Assembly: GCA_023374025.1 (NCBI GenBank)
Contig: SIJG01000035.1
Coordinates: 62,001-126,000, forward strand
Source of the DNA: Heterodera schachtii
Lineage: Eukaryota > Nematoda > Chromadorea > Rhabditida > Heteroderidae
Length of the DNA: 64,000 nucleotides
Reading direction: 5' to 3'
Position numbers and translations under genes: made by a program
Shown: in pieces, positions 1 to 10,992 of the stretch
Position numbering within the stretch: position 1 is the first letter of the stretch
Layout of the letters: each line of letters begins with the position of its first letter
Notes under the pieces: model-generated
The model's database searches: none
The model's input: the letters and a program-made list of their open reading frames with translations, nothing else
What the model was told of the DNA's origin: nothing

Positions 1-497
1 AAAAAGAAAAAATTAATTTGTACATAATTAATTTTTCGGCACTTTTGCTCAATAATATTACAAAATACAATTATTTAGAATTTCTTTTTTTATTAGATTT
101 ACAAAATAAATTATGAAAAGACACTTTCCCCCATTATTCCAATCGTTAACTTTTCAGTTCCTCCTCCTGAATCTGCACATATTTTGGTGATTCCTGGATT
201 TATTTTTAAAGGCGAAATTTTGTTCCAAATTTTCCTTTGGCGCCCAAGATTTCAACGGTGTCATTTTTATGCTAGGTGTCAAATTTTCTGGTAATTTTTT
301 TTTATAGAATTCAATTCGAGGGCCAATTCTTTTTTTTTTTGATTTATAAATCAATTATTTCATCATAAAAACACAATAATTGCAAATCATTAATAATTTC
401 TACTTAAAAAAAATACTTATTTTTCGTCTGTTCCATTTACAATATAACAAATATAAGCAGAAAAACATAATTAATTTATTTAGTGATTTTATCCAAA

Positions 498-1738
498 ATG
501 ATGAAATTTAATTTGATGATTATTTTCTTATTATTTTTAATCGTTGTAATTGATGGAATTGATGAGGATTTATTTGATGACTTGTGGAAAAACCTAAAGA
601 CATTTAATCCAAAAAACTCCAAAAAACCAAAATTCGGAGAAATTAATGCCATAAAGGAAGAAATTGTTGAGAACAATGAAATGCATGAACAACAAAATTC
701 CAACAAAATCGAAATGGAAGAAAAAGAATTGCAAAAAAATAAAAAGGAACCATTGGAAGAAGGAAATAATAATTTAAAAATAAAAAAGCCAAAAAATGAA
801 TTGGACCAATTAAGCGAAAAATCATTTGAAAATGAGTTTAATGAGAAAGCTGATCAGAATGTTTCGTCTGCTGATCAGAGCAATTCTGGAGATGATGCGG
901 ATTATACTAAAAATATGGTAATGTATATGTATGCTAAAACCTACTCAAAGCTGGAAAAATTATTTCTAAAAATATTGTAAAAAAGGGTTTTAATATTTTA
1001 ATTATTTATAAATTTTAATATTTACTTAGGAGGCAGAAACAAGAAATGAAATGGAAATTTTGAATAAATTTATTTTGATGAAAACGGAATTGCAAAAAGA
1101 AAATTTTTGTAAAAATTTGACAAATGTTCAAATTGAATGCAAAATTGCAAAAAAATTGGGCACAACTCGAGCCAAAATTTATAAATTGAAGAAAAAATTA
1201 GGACAAAAAAAAAGAGAAGAGAACAGAGGAAAGTGAAGAAACTGATCAGAAAATTTAATGAAATGAGAAAAGAAAAAATTTGCGGGTTTAAATATGACAT
1301 TAAGAAAATAAATAAAATTGAACAAACAATTGCTATTGAAATCAAACAATTTGAAAAAATCAAAGAAGAAATTTCAAAAAGATTCAATTTGAAACCCAAT
1401 AGGAAAATTGATGAAAAAAATAGCGGAAAAAATTGGGTGTAAATTAAGTACAATTTATGGTTGGAAGAGAAAATTGGACGTTATAACTCGTAAATTTTAT
1501 TAATTTTACTTTTATTAAATTATAATGAATTAAATTAAATTTAAAATTATTTGAATTTTATTAAGGAGCGTCCAAAATTTACACGGATGCTGAGAAATTG
1601 GAATATGCGAAAAGAGGTGAGGAGATGAGAAAAAGAAACCCAATGATGAGTGAGAGAAAAGTTGCCGAAAAATTAGGCATTCCATGTGCCAATTTAAGAA
1701 GATGGAAGAAGAAATTCGGCACTAAATTGAACCGTTAA
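498..1738 (+). pseudogene. Secreted multi-HTH family, copy A (broken)
   Basis: Exon 1 (498-917) is intact: signal peptide, DEDLFDDLW motif, Lys/Glu-rich linker and the ADQNVSSADQSN segment. The donor GTAATG follows an ATG codon, and exon 2 resumes in phase 0 at 1030. Exon 2 keeps the first HTH (IAKKLGTTRAKIYKLKKKLG), then loses about 10 bases near 1220, which shifts the frame. A further deletion fuses the start of HTH2 (QTIAIE) straight to the exon 3 helix (QFEKIKEEISK), removing HTH2 and one intron. The exon 4 equivalent (about 1566-1738) still ends in a readable HTH4 and stop. I chose ATG 498, followed by a second ATG, because it precedes the hydrophobic segment directly. A product truncated after HTH1 could still be made. 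Confidence 0.8.
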
Positions 1739-2188
1739 TTTTCGAGCGTAATAATTATGATTATGTTTTAGTATTTTAATTTTTTCGTCATCTTTTTTCA
1801 GTTAATTCAAAACTTTTTATTTTATCCCGGTTCAGTTTTACACTACGATTCGTCTAATTAGGGTTTTGAACGAAGAATCTTATTGAGAATTCGAATTCAA
1901 GAAATATTGATTTAAACATAATTTATGAATGCGTTTGACTCAATTGATAAATTTAATTTTTGTACTTTTTAAAAATCGGATGCTTATAAATTTAAATTTA
2001 TGTTGCCTTCTTCTCTCGAGCAAAACTTGAGTTTGTTGTGATAAACCATTTGCTCTTGATGGATGGTTCCCTAATTGGCCTCGTTCTTTGAAAAATGCCC
2101 TCGAATATAAAAAAATACTTTTTTCCCCGAATATTCCAACCGAATTAATTTTTCGGTCCCAAAATTGCCTTCTCCATCGATTTGTTCG

Positions 2189-2407
2189 TCAGTTGGGATT
2201 GGACTTGGCACCTTCATTAGTGATTAGAATAATTGCTGAGAAATGATCTTTTGGTTTGCACCATTTGTTGGGGTCACCGGCGACAGCGGGCAGACAATGA
2301 GCAGCCTCGGTGAACTGGAGAGAAAGTGCCAAAAAGAGGACAAAATGATGCCAAAGACTGTGCCGTGATTTAATAGTATTCAGGGCTCCCGGTAAATTGG
2401 ACACCAA
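2189..2407 (-). other. Relic ORF found four times in the window
   Basis: The reverse strand encodes a hydrophobic stretch (HHFVLFLALSLQFTEAAHC) that resembles a signal peptide or membrane segment. Related sequence lies at 5905-6096 (-), 48930-49120 (+) and, more diverged, 58600-58700 (+). Reading frames downstream differ between copies, so I treat this as a piece of a dispersed repeat rather than a gene. I do not recognise it. Confidence 0.4.
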
Positions 2408-2527
2408 ACAGTGGAGAATATGAAATTGGAGCCCACTTGAAAATTGGGCATCAAAAATTTAGGTTACTTTCCTCTTTTGAAGGCACACCCATTTTTTAAA
2501 ATGCAACAAACAGCGTTCAATATTAAT

Positions 2528-2724
2528 TAGGGCTGGTCGGGACCGGGAATTTTGGGCAAAACCGGGACCGGGATTTTTCGGGTTGAAAAACCGGGATTTT
2601 TGGCTGGGAAAACCGGGAAAAAACCGGGAATTTCCCGGTCCCGGTCAAAATTGGTCAAAACCGGGACTGGGTACTCAGTTGTATCCGTTTTTTCAGTACC
2701 AGTTCCCGGTCCCGACCAGCCCTA
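2528..2724. mobile_element. GC-rich hAT-type MITE
   Basis: The element starts TAGGGCTGGTCGGGACCGGG and ends with the reverse complement of that sequence. It is flanked by the 8 bp duplication ATATTAAT on both sides. The interior consists largely of ACCGGGA words. An 8 bp target duplication with TAGGG termini fits the hAT superfamily. It has no coding capacity, and the same copy is in unit 2. Confidence 0.85.
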
Positions 2725-2929
2725 ATATTAATAGATTTATTTTGGAGGCATAAAAGCAACAATTTCTGCCAAACTTTCCTCAAATGCATCGACGTTACGT
2801 CGCTTCCAGTCCTCGCGCCAAATAAACTCACATATTAAATTCGAGTCCAACATTTTTTTAAATTGGGGTGTGCCTTCAAAACGGGAAAATACCAAATTTA
2901 GCAAAATGAATTAATGAAGATGCATTGAA

Positions 2930-3999
2930 AAATATTATGAATTGAACAATGATTCCAATGAAACAAAAAGAATTAATCAAATAAAAGTTGAAAATAATCG
3001 AAAGACAATTGAAAAAATGCGAGCAATTTTGGACATTTTATGGAGTAATAATAATTAAAATATTAAATATTTTATTTTAAAAATTATTTAAAATTTAGGG
3101 CACGCTCAAGAATTAAAAATTCTCGAATTTCTGTTAGCTAAAGAAGAATTGTACCGATTAAATCACCTTCTTGATGAAACTGTGATAAATGAAAGCACAC
3201 TGACAAAATTCAGAGCAGCTTATGCTATTTTGGAATTATGGGCAAAAAGTAATTATAATTAATTGATTTGATTAAAAATTTTTAATTTAGAAAAACATAT
3301 TTTTAACAAAAATATTGGGCATTTTAATGCGCAAGTGATTTTCATTATGCTGACCAAAGTATTCTTGTTGTTTCCTGGCTATGTTTCTGTGCCATTTCTG
3401 TTGGAAAAATTTTTCCTAATTTATTCAATTTGGTATTTTTTATTTTTCTATTTCTAAAATAAAAAAAAAAATTTTTTCATAAACTAATTGACCAAAGTGA
3501 AGTCCTTATTAAGCAAAAATAAAATATTTTACTTAAAAATTACTTTAATGAATATTAAACACAATCATTAATAATGAATATTAAACACAATCATTAATTG
3601 GTGAATTTAAATAAATTAAAAATACTTTTCAAAATTCAAAATAATATTAAAAAATGCAGGAATTGGCCTTCACCAGTGCAACTGACAAACGAAAAATTAC
3701 AGGAAAATGATTCTGATAATAAAATTTCTATGGAAATGCCGATCATTTCGCTGGTGTTTCCTGAACAAATTGCTTCGAATCTGATCAATTCGACTGACGC
3801 AAGAAGAATCAAAATGAATTTAAGAATGGTAAAATTATTTAAATTAAATATATTTTTATTTTATTTTATTACATTTAAAGTTATTTTTAGCTTTTAAACA
3901 ATTAGAGCATTGAAAGTAGATGATAATGTCGGCGAATTTTTGAACAATGATTTATATAATGCAATTTTTGATACAATTATATTGTATATTATTTTTTAA
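2930..3999 (+). pseudogene. Exon-like pieces of an unrecognised gene (unit 1)
   Basis: Several short open segments bounded by plausible splice sites follow each other on this strand. One piece ends LDILW near 3045. A second, about 3100-3249, follows TTTAG and reads GHAQELKILEFLLAKEEL. A third ends in a hydrophobic stretch and a stop near 3464. A fourth follows TGCAG at about 3660 (NWPSPVQLTNEKL). A fifth, 3906-3999, reads LKVDDNVGEFLNND and then stops. I see no start codon or family signature. It may be a fragment of a duplicated host gene; function unknown. Confidence 0.35.
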
Positions 4000-4880
4000 T
4001 TTACATTTGAAAAAAAAAACATCTTGTATTGTTATGTGCTTGCCTTTTTTGACATTTTGCGAATATTCAACATTCAATAATAAAATATTTTACAATTCGC
4101 GAAACTTGGTTAATTTAAATTCTGACATAATTTAAATGCAAAATAGCACGATTGGCCCATGGACTGAAGGCCATTTTTAATGACATAAATCCGTAAAAAT
4201 ATGGTTGATTTATGACCCAAAATGGGAACTTTACCTAAAAAATCACAGAAAATACTTTTATTTTTTATTTCTTGCTGTACTTCGATATCCTTAGGTATTT
4301 TCTACTTGCCTGCGAAATTTCAAAAAATTTATGTGTTTAAAAAAATTATTGGTCAAAATTTTTTGAAAAACTGGTAGCTTATGTACCTTTGGTCATAACT
4401 TTGTTCAGACTTGACAAAATTTTTTGAAATTTCGCGGGCTAATAGAGAACTCTTGGGGCCTTCGAAGAATCTCAAATTATATTTTGGTTGCCTTTGAGCA
4501 AAATTGTGAATATGCTTTTGGCATACATCGCGCTACACCGATGATATTGTAGTAATTATTTTGTTTTATTTAGAATATTAAATAAATAATAATCTTAGAT
4601 GCTTCTTTATGTGATAAAGGCAGACAAATTCACTTAAAATTTGATTATATTTGGACTAAGTTATGGATTCATAATTCTTCAAAGAAAATTAAATAATAAT
4701 TAATTTACATATTACTAGCCTAAGTTATGGATTCATAATTCTTCAAAGCAAATTAAATAATAATTAATTTACATATTACTAGCATTGACACTTTTTTTAG
4801 ATTTGACAAGCGGGACGGGACGGAAACGGGGCGACAACAATAAATTAAATTAAATTAATTTACTTAAATTTGTCTTGTCA
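4000..4880. other. AT-rich non-coding stretch with foldback-like and duplicated segments
   Basis: I see no gene. About 4190-4540 resembles the dispersed foldback family: AAAATTTTTTGAAA blocks, a CATAACTTTGTTC segment and the TTCGAAGAATCTCAAATT motif. At 4660-4790 a 67 bp sequence is directly repeated (AAGTTATGGATTCATAATTC). The same content recurs in unit 2 at about 7681-8560. Confidence 0.5.
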
Positions 4881-4882
4881 CA

Positions 4883-5785
4883 CTACAGTAAATTGGTGCT
4901 GAATTGCTTCTTCCATCTTAATAAGTTCTTTCTGTTGATACCAAATTTTTCGGCAATTTTCTTCTCACTTATCAGTGGGTTTCTTATTTTCATTTCCTCT
5001 CACATATTTCAATTTCTCAGCATCAGTGTAAATTGTCCTTTTCCCTTAAATGGGACAAAATTAATTGTCAATATTAAATTTCAAATAAAATAGATAACAA
5101 AATTAAATTAATTAAATTATTGTAAATAAAATGTTACGAGTGGTTAATCCGAATTTACTCCACTTCCATCTATAAATTGTATCCCATACAACGCCCAATT
5201 TTGTTGCAATTTTTGTTTCAATTTTCCTGTTGGGTTTCAAATTAAACTTTTTGGTAAATTCTTCTTTGATTTTTTCGAATTGTTCAATTTTTTCAATTTT
5301 TTGTTCATTTGATAATGATGATTTCTTAATTATGGCTTAAAAATGAGATAATGAGAATTCATTGATTTGATTATTGTTTTCTTACCAATTTCCTTCTTCA
5401 ATTCCTTCTTCCACTGGTAAATTTTCTTCTGATTAGTTCCCAACTCATTAGCAATTGCACGTTCAATTTTATTTCTTTTGTTCTTGACATATTTAAAGCC
5501 AACAATTTTTTCCTTTCTCATTATGTCAAATTTTCTGACCTAATTCCATTTTTGTTTTCTTAAAATTCAGCAAATATTAAAAGTTAATTTATTTTTTCGA
5601 TGATTTTGTTGTTATTTATACATTACCATATTAGTGTAATCCTCATCATCTGTAGAATTGCCCTGATCAGTAGACAAAACATTCTGATCAGCTTGCTCAT
5701 AAAAATCATTTTCAAATAATTTTCGCTCAATTGCTCCAATTCAATTTTGTGTTCGTTTACTTCTATGTTCAAATAATTATTTTGT
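4883..5785 (-). pseudogene. Secreted multi-HTH family, copy C1 (5'-truncated)
   Basis: Reading from 5785 downwards, the end of exon 1 remains (YEQADQNVLSTDQGNS region, with a frameshift). Exon 2 has only the second HTH (IANELGTNQKKIYQWKKELK, about 5390-5520). Exon 3 lies near 5140-5330 and exon 4 at 4883-5055. Exon 4 has an 8-base deletion after EKLKYV that destroys the frame. The 5' end is missing because the tandem-duplication junction falls here, so there is no start codon or signal peptide. It is a paralogue of C2 and not functional as it stands. Confidence 0.8.
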
Positions 5786-6217
5786 GCCTTCGAATATAAA
5801 AAAATACTTTTTTCCCGAATATTCCAACCGAATTAATTTTTCGGTCCCAAAATTGCCTTCTCCATCGATTTGTTCGTCAGTTGGGATTGGACTTGGCACC
5901 TTCATTAGTGATTAGAATAATTGCTGAGAAATGATCTTTTGGTTTGCACCAATTTGTTGGGGTCACCGGCGACAGCGGGCAGACAATGAGCAGCCTCGGT
6001 GAACTGGAGAGAAAGTGCCAAAAAGAGGACAAAATGATGCCAAAGACTGTGCCGTGATTTAATAGTATTCAGGGCTCCCGGTAAATTGGACACCAAACAG
6101 TGGAGAATATGAAATTGGAGCCCACTTGAAAATTGGGCATCAAAAATTTAGGTTACTTTCCTCTTTTGAAGGCACACCCATTTTTTTAAAATGCAACAAA
6201 CAGCGTTCAATATTAAT

Positions 6218-6406
6218 TAGGGCTGGTCGGGACCGGGAATTTTGGGCAAAACCGGGACCGGGATTTTTCGGGTTGAAAAACCGGGATTTTTGGCTGGGAA
6301 AACCGGGAAAAAACCGGGAATTTCCCGGTCAAAATTGGCCAAAACCGGGACTGGGTACTCAGTTGTATCCGTTTTTCAGTACCAGTCCCGGTCCCGACCA
6401 GCCCTA
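6218..6406. mobile_element. GC-rich hAT-type MITE, copy in unit 2
   Basis: This is the tandem-duplicated counterpart of the element at 2528, with the same TAGGGCTGG terminal inverted repeats and ATATTAAT duplication. It is a few bases shorter inside because of a small deletion in the CCCGGTC repeats. Confidence 0.85.
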
Positions 6407-6611
6407 ATATTAATAGATTTATTTTGGAGGCATAAAAGCAACAATTTCTGCCAAACTTTCCTCAAATGCATCGACGTTACATCGCTTCCAGTCCTCGCGC
6501 CAAATAAACTCACATATTAAATTCGAGTCCAACATTTTTTTAAATTGGGGTGTGCCTTCAAAACGGGAAAATACCAAATTTAGCAAAATGAATTAATGAA
6601 GATGCATTGAA

Positions 6612-7680
6612 AAATATTATGAATTGAACAATGATTCCAATGAAACAAAAAGAATTAATCAAATAAAAGTTGAAAATAATCGAAAGACAATTGAAAAAAT
6701 GCGAGCAATTTTGGACATTTTATGGAGTAATAATAATTAAAATATTAAATATTTTATTTTAAAAATTATTTAAAATTTAGGGCACGCTCAAGAACCAAAA
6801 ATTCTCGAATTTTTGTTACCTAAAGAAGAATTGCGCCGATTAAATCACCTTCTTGATGAAACTGTGATAAATGGAAGCACATTGACAAAATTCAGAGCAG
6901 CTTATGCTATTTTGGAATTATGGGCAAAAAGTAATTATAATTAATTAATTTGATTAAAAATTTTAAATTTAGAAAAACATATTTTTAACAAAAATATTGG
7001 GCATTTTAATGCGCAAGTGATTTTCATTATGCTGACCAAAGTATTCTTGTTGTTTCCTGGCTATGTTTCTGTGTCATTTTTGTTGGAAAAATTTTTCCTA
7101 ATTTATTCAATTTGGTATTTTTTATTTTTATATTTCTAAAATAAAAAAAAAATTTTTTCATAAACTAATTGACCAAAGTGAAGTCCTTATTAAGCAAAAA
7201 TAAAATATTTTACTTAAAAATTACTTTAATGAATATTAAACACAATCATTAATAATGAATATTAAACACAATCATTAATTGGTGAATTTAAATAAATTAA
7301 AAATACTTTTCAAAATTCAAAATAATATTAAAAAATACAGGAATTGGCCTTCACCAGTGCAACTGACAAACGAAAAATTACAGGAAAATGATTCTGATAA
7401 TAAAATTTCTATGGAAATGCCGATCATTTCGCCGGCATTTCCTGAACAAAATATTTTGACTCTGATCAATTCGACTGACGTAAGAAAAATCAAAATGAAT
7501 TTAAGAATGGTAAAATTATATAAATTAAATATATTTTTATTTTATTTTATTACATTTAAAGTTATTTTTAGCTTTTAAACAATTAGAGCATTGAAAGTAG
7601 ATGATAATGTCGGCGAATTTTTGAACAATGATTTATATAATGCAATTTTTGATACAATTATATTGTATATTATTTTTTAA
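6612..7680 (+). pseudogene. Exon-like pieces of an unrecognised gene (unit 2)
   Basis: This is the counterpart in the second tandem unit of the exon-like series starting at 2930, with the same order and splice-like boundaries. Substitutions include changes near the FPEQ segment (about 7440). Both copies keep the same open segments, which mildly supports past coding, but no complete model can be built from either. Confidence 0.35.
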
Positions 7681-8563
7681 TTTACATTTGAAAAAAAAAA
7701 CATCTTGTATTGTTATGTGCTTGCCTTTTTTGACATTTTGCGAATATTCAACATTAAATAATAAAATATTTTACAATTCGCGAAACTTGGTTAATTTAAA
7801 TTCTGACATAATTTAAATGCAAAATAGCACGATTGGCCCATGGACTGAAGGCCATTTTTAATGACATAAATCCGTAAAAATATGGTTGATTTATGACCCA
7901 AAATGGGAACTTTACCTAAAAAATCACAGAAAATACTTTTATTTTTTATTTCTTGCTGTACTTCGATATCCTTAGGTATTTTCTACTTGCCTGCGAAATT
8001 TCAAAAAATTTATGTGTTTAAAAAAATTATTGGTCAAAATTTTTTGAAAAACTGGTAGCTTATGTACCTTTGGTCATAACTTTGTTCAGACTTGACAAAA
8101 TTTTTTGAAATTTCGCGGGCTAATAGAGAACTCTTGGGGCCTTCGAAGAATCTCAAATTATATTTTGGTTGCCTTTGAGCAAAATTGTGAATATGCTTTT
8201 GGCATACATCGCGCTACACCGATGATATTGTAGTAATTATTTTGTTTTATTTAGAATATTAAATAAATAATAATCTTAGATGCTTCTTTATGTGATAAAG
8301 GCAGACAAATTCACTTAAAATTTGATTATATTTGGACTAAGTTATGGATTCATAATTCTTCAAAGAAAATTAAATAATAATTAATTTACATATTACTAGC
8401 CTAAGTTATGGATTCATAATTCTTCAAAGCAAATTAAATAATAATTAATTTACATATTACTAGCATTGACACTTTTTTTAGATTTGACAAGCGGGACGGG
8501 ACGGAAACGGGGCGACAACAATAAATTAAATTAAATTAATTTACTTAAATTTGTCTTGTCACA

Positions 8564-10131
8564 CTACAGTAAATTGGTGCTGAATTGCTTCTTCCATCTT
8601 AATAAGTTCTTTCTGTTGATACCAAATTTTTCGGCAATTTTCTTCTCACTTATCATTGGGTTTCTTATTTTCATTTCCTCTCACATATTTCAATTTCTCA
8701 GCATCAGTGTAAATTGTCCTTTTCCCTTAAATGGGACAAAATTAATTGTCAATATTAAATTTCAAATAAAATAGATAACAAAATTAAATTAATTAAATTA
8801 TTGTAAATAAAATGTTACGAGTGGTTAATCCGAATTTACTCCACTTCCATCTATAAATTGTATCCCATACAACGCCCAATTTTGTTGCAATTTTTGTTTC
8901 AATTTTCCTGTTGGGTTTCAAATTAAACTTTTTGGTAAATTCTTCTTTGATTTTTTCGAATTGTTCAATTTTTTCAATTTTTTGTTCATTTGATAATGAT
9001 GATTTCTTAATTATGGCTTAAAAATGAGATAATGAGAATTCATTGATTTGGTTATTGTTTTCTTACCAATTTCCTTCTTCAATTCCTTCTTCCACTGGTA
9101 AATTTTCTTCTGATTAGTTCCCAACTCATTAGCAATTGCACGTTCAATTTTATTTCTTTTGTTCTTGACATATTTAAAGCCAACAATTTTTTCCTTTCTC
9201 ATTATGTCAAATTTTCTGACCAATTCCATTTTTGTTTTCTTAAAATTCAGCAAATATTAAAAAGTTAATTTATTTTTTCGATGATTTTGTTGTTATTATA
9301 CATTACCATATTATTGTAATCCTCATCATCTGTAGAATTGCCCTGATCAGTAGACAAAACATTCTGATCAGCTTGCTCATAAAAATCATTTTCAAATAAT
9401 TTTTCGCTCAATTGCTCCAATTCAATTTTTGTTTCTTTTACTTCTATGTTCAAATAATTATTTTGTTCCTCCAATGTTTTTTCCTTTTCAATTTTTTGCA
9501 ATATTTTTGGCGTTATGTCTTCAATTTCTTTTTCACTGCAATTTTCGGGTTTTATCATTATTAGGGATTCTTTTTTTAGGCACAAAAAATCGCGAAATAG
9601 GCACCTAAAAAGGCAGAAAAAAATCGCAAAATAGGCACCAAATAGGCACAAAAATCATCAAATAGGCACTAAAATAGGCAAAAAAAGTTTTTTTTATTAA
9701 CGCTTTTTAGGTATTAAACAAGTAAAAATTAATTTAAAAAATATTTTGCCAAATAGGCATTAAGCACAAAAAGTCCAAAATAGGCAAAAATAGGCATTAT
9801 AAAAGTCATCATAGACACCCCAAACAAAGCGGAAAACGCGTTTTTCGTGCTTATCTGAGCGTATCAAGTGCGCAAAAATTTTAGGCATTTGCCTAAAAAA
9901 AGAATCCCTAATCATTATTTTATTGGCATTTTGTTGTTCATAAAATTCATTGTTATCAACAATTTCTTCCTTTATGGCATTATTTTCTCCGATTTTTTGG
10001 TTTTTGAAGTTTTTTGAGGTCAATGGCTTTAGGTTTTTCCACAAATCATCAAATAAATCTTCATCAATTCCAACAATTTGTACGATTAAAACTAAGAAGA
10101 AAATAATAATAATAAATTTAATTTTCAACAT
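8564..10131 (-). pseudogene. Secreted multi-HTH family, copy C2, split by a MITE
   Basis: The start is ATG 10131, followed by a signal peptide and GIDEDLFDDLW. Exon 1 is interrupted after the NANKIMI segment by a 349 bp hAT-type MITE and resumes at 9553 (IKPENCSEKEIED). It ends at 9307 before GTAATG. Exon 2 (end 9067) retains HTH2 only; the HTH1 half is deleted, so an acceptor TTTTAAG now joins directly to KTKMELVRKF. Exon 3 (about 8830-9023) and exon 4 (from about 8736) are recognisable. Exon 4 carries the same 8-base deletion as C1, so that damage predates the tandem duplication. There are three independent lesions. Confidence 0.85.
9562..9910. mobile_element. hAT-type MITE inserted in an exon
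   Basis: The termini TAGGGATTCTTTTTTTAGGC and its reverse complement are perfect inverted repeats. The 8 bp target duplication ATCATTAT lies at 9554-9561 and 9911-9918. The interior is full of ATAGGCA words and encodes nothing convincing. Removing the element and one duplication would rejoin the host exon. Truncated relatives lie at 14481-14595 and 23165-23271. Confidence 0.9.
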
Positions 10132-10139
10132 TTTTCGAT

Positions 10140-10600
10140 TCAATTGACAAAATTTTGAATTTTTGCTTGTAATAATTTTATTTTGTATTATTTTTTTCCA
10201 TTCACATATAGCAATTGCATATCGTTGATTTTAGGTGACTTTAATATTAAGTAGAGACTTTCCAAATCATCATTGCAATTATCTTGTTTATAATGATAAA
10301 TAATTGATTGAATGTCGAAATTTTTTTTAATTTCCATTTCCGTTTAGTAATTATTGAAAAATGTTTTGTAAAATTCGAAAAAATATGAAAAATTTCTTTC
10401 CAAAAAAGAATTAGAAAATATTTTATCGAAATCTATTAAATTTTAATGTCTCAATATTTGAATTTGCATCAAAAAACAGAAAAATTGAATAAATGCTTTA
10501 TTTATATCATCTCAAATTACTAAATTTTAGTTTTATATTTTTCTTCTAATTTCATTTTAAGTCTCAGTTCAACCATTCGTGGTGCCTTTTTTATTTGAAA
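10140..10600 (-). promoter_or_regulatory. Conserved 5' flank of copy C2
   Basis: This AT-rich region upstream of copy C2 resembles the upstream regions of other family copies. Shared features are an AATTGCAATT/TTGATGAAATAATTGA block, a GTTGAAAAAT(A/T)ATTTT block and AATTCGAAAGAAA. It therefore moves with the gene and probably contains the promoter. I cannot define a TATA box or a transcription start. Confidence 0.4.
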
Positions 10601-10611
10601 ACTCGATTTTA

Positions 10612-10706
10612 GGGGTATATTTTTCCCGAAACTTCGGGTAATTTACCCGAAGTTCGAAGCTCAAAAAACTCCGAAGATTTCGAAGCCGAAGTTTCGTCCA
10701 TCCCTA
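10612..10706. repeat. Short GC-rich repeat cluster, probable MITE remnant
   Basis: A block of CCCGAAACTTCGGG / TTACCCGAAGTTCGAAG palindromic words ends in CGAAGTTTCGTCCATCCCTA. Its right end resembles the hAT-type termini (TAGGGATGG in reverse). The left terminus is poorly matched and I see no clear target duplication, so this may be a truncated copy. Confidence 0.45.
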
Positions 10707-10708
10707 TG

Positions 10709-10928
10709 ATAATGAGGAGAAATTAGAAAAGATGAAGCAATATTTCGAAATTAAAGAAGGAAATCCAAAAATTAATTACGAATTCATTGCTAAGAAATTG
10801 GGAAACAAGTCGAACTCTTCGAAGGTGAAAGAAGAAATTTACATTATTTCCATTTTATAATTTTAGCAAAATTCGCCAAAATTACATTAATAAAATGGAA
10901 AAAAGAAATAATGCCCAAAAAGGCATAA
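10709..10928 (+). pseudogene. HTH exon remnant related to the three-HTH gene
   Basis: The segment reads EEKLEKMKQYFEIKEGNPKI and FIAKKLGNK. After a probable intron ending in TTTTAG it continues ITLIKWKKEIMPKKA and stops at 10926-10928. The pattern (KYF-IK-G-PKI, then an HTH) matches the last exon of the palindrome genes at 42781 and 46621 better than the four-HTH family. No start is visible. I take it as an isolated 3' relic. Confidence 0.5.
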
Positions 10929-10992
10929 ACTAAGAGAATTTTTTGATTTTTTTTATTCAATGAAAAATTATTGTCAAAAAAATTTCTAAATT

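Larger units (their letters stand above)
165..2455. repeat. Left arm of a long inverted duplication (partner 48880-50905)
   Basis: This stretch is repeated in reverse orientation at 48880-50905. The match covers the 5' flank, a whole HTH-family copy and about 700 bp downstream. Position 498 pairs with 50563 and 2430-2452 pairs with the start of the other arm. The distant arm lacks most of exon 3 and exon 4 of the gene, so the arms have diverged by a deletion and small indels. The 363 bases at 1739-2101 hold no gene that I can see. Confidence 0.85.
2102..5785. repeat. Tandem direct duplication, unit 1 (about 3.68 kb)
   Basis: The segment is repeated head-to-tail at 5790-9466 with a constant offset of 3681 bases over most of its length and only scattered substitutions. 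Each unit holds a reverse-strand relic ORF, a GC-rich MITE, exon-like pieces of an unrecognised gene, an AT-rich non-coding stretch with a 67 bp internal direct repeat (about 4660-4790 here), and the 3' part of an HTH-family copy. The unit boundary cuts that family copy within exon 1. Confidence 0.9.
5790..9466. repeat. Tandem direct duplication, unit 2
   Basis: This is the second copy of the 3.68 kb unit. Sequence beyond its right edge continues the HTH-family exon 1 that unit 1 lacks, so unit 2 keeps the original junction and unit 1 is probably the added copy. The small number of differences, such as a few substitutions in the exon-like pieces near 7430-7490, indicates a recent event. Confidence 0.9.

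Noticed and set aside
2189..2407. A small secreted protein with a Leu-rich hydrophobic core
   Set aside because: Four related copies exist but reading frames after the core differ and no start or stop is conserved; more likely part of a repeat.
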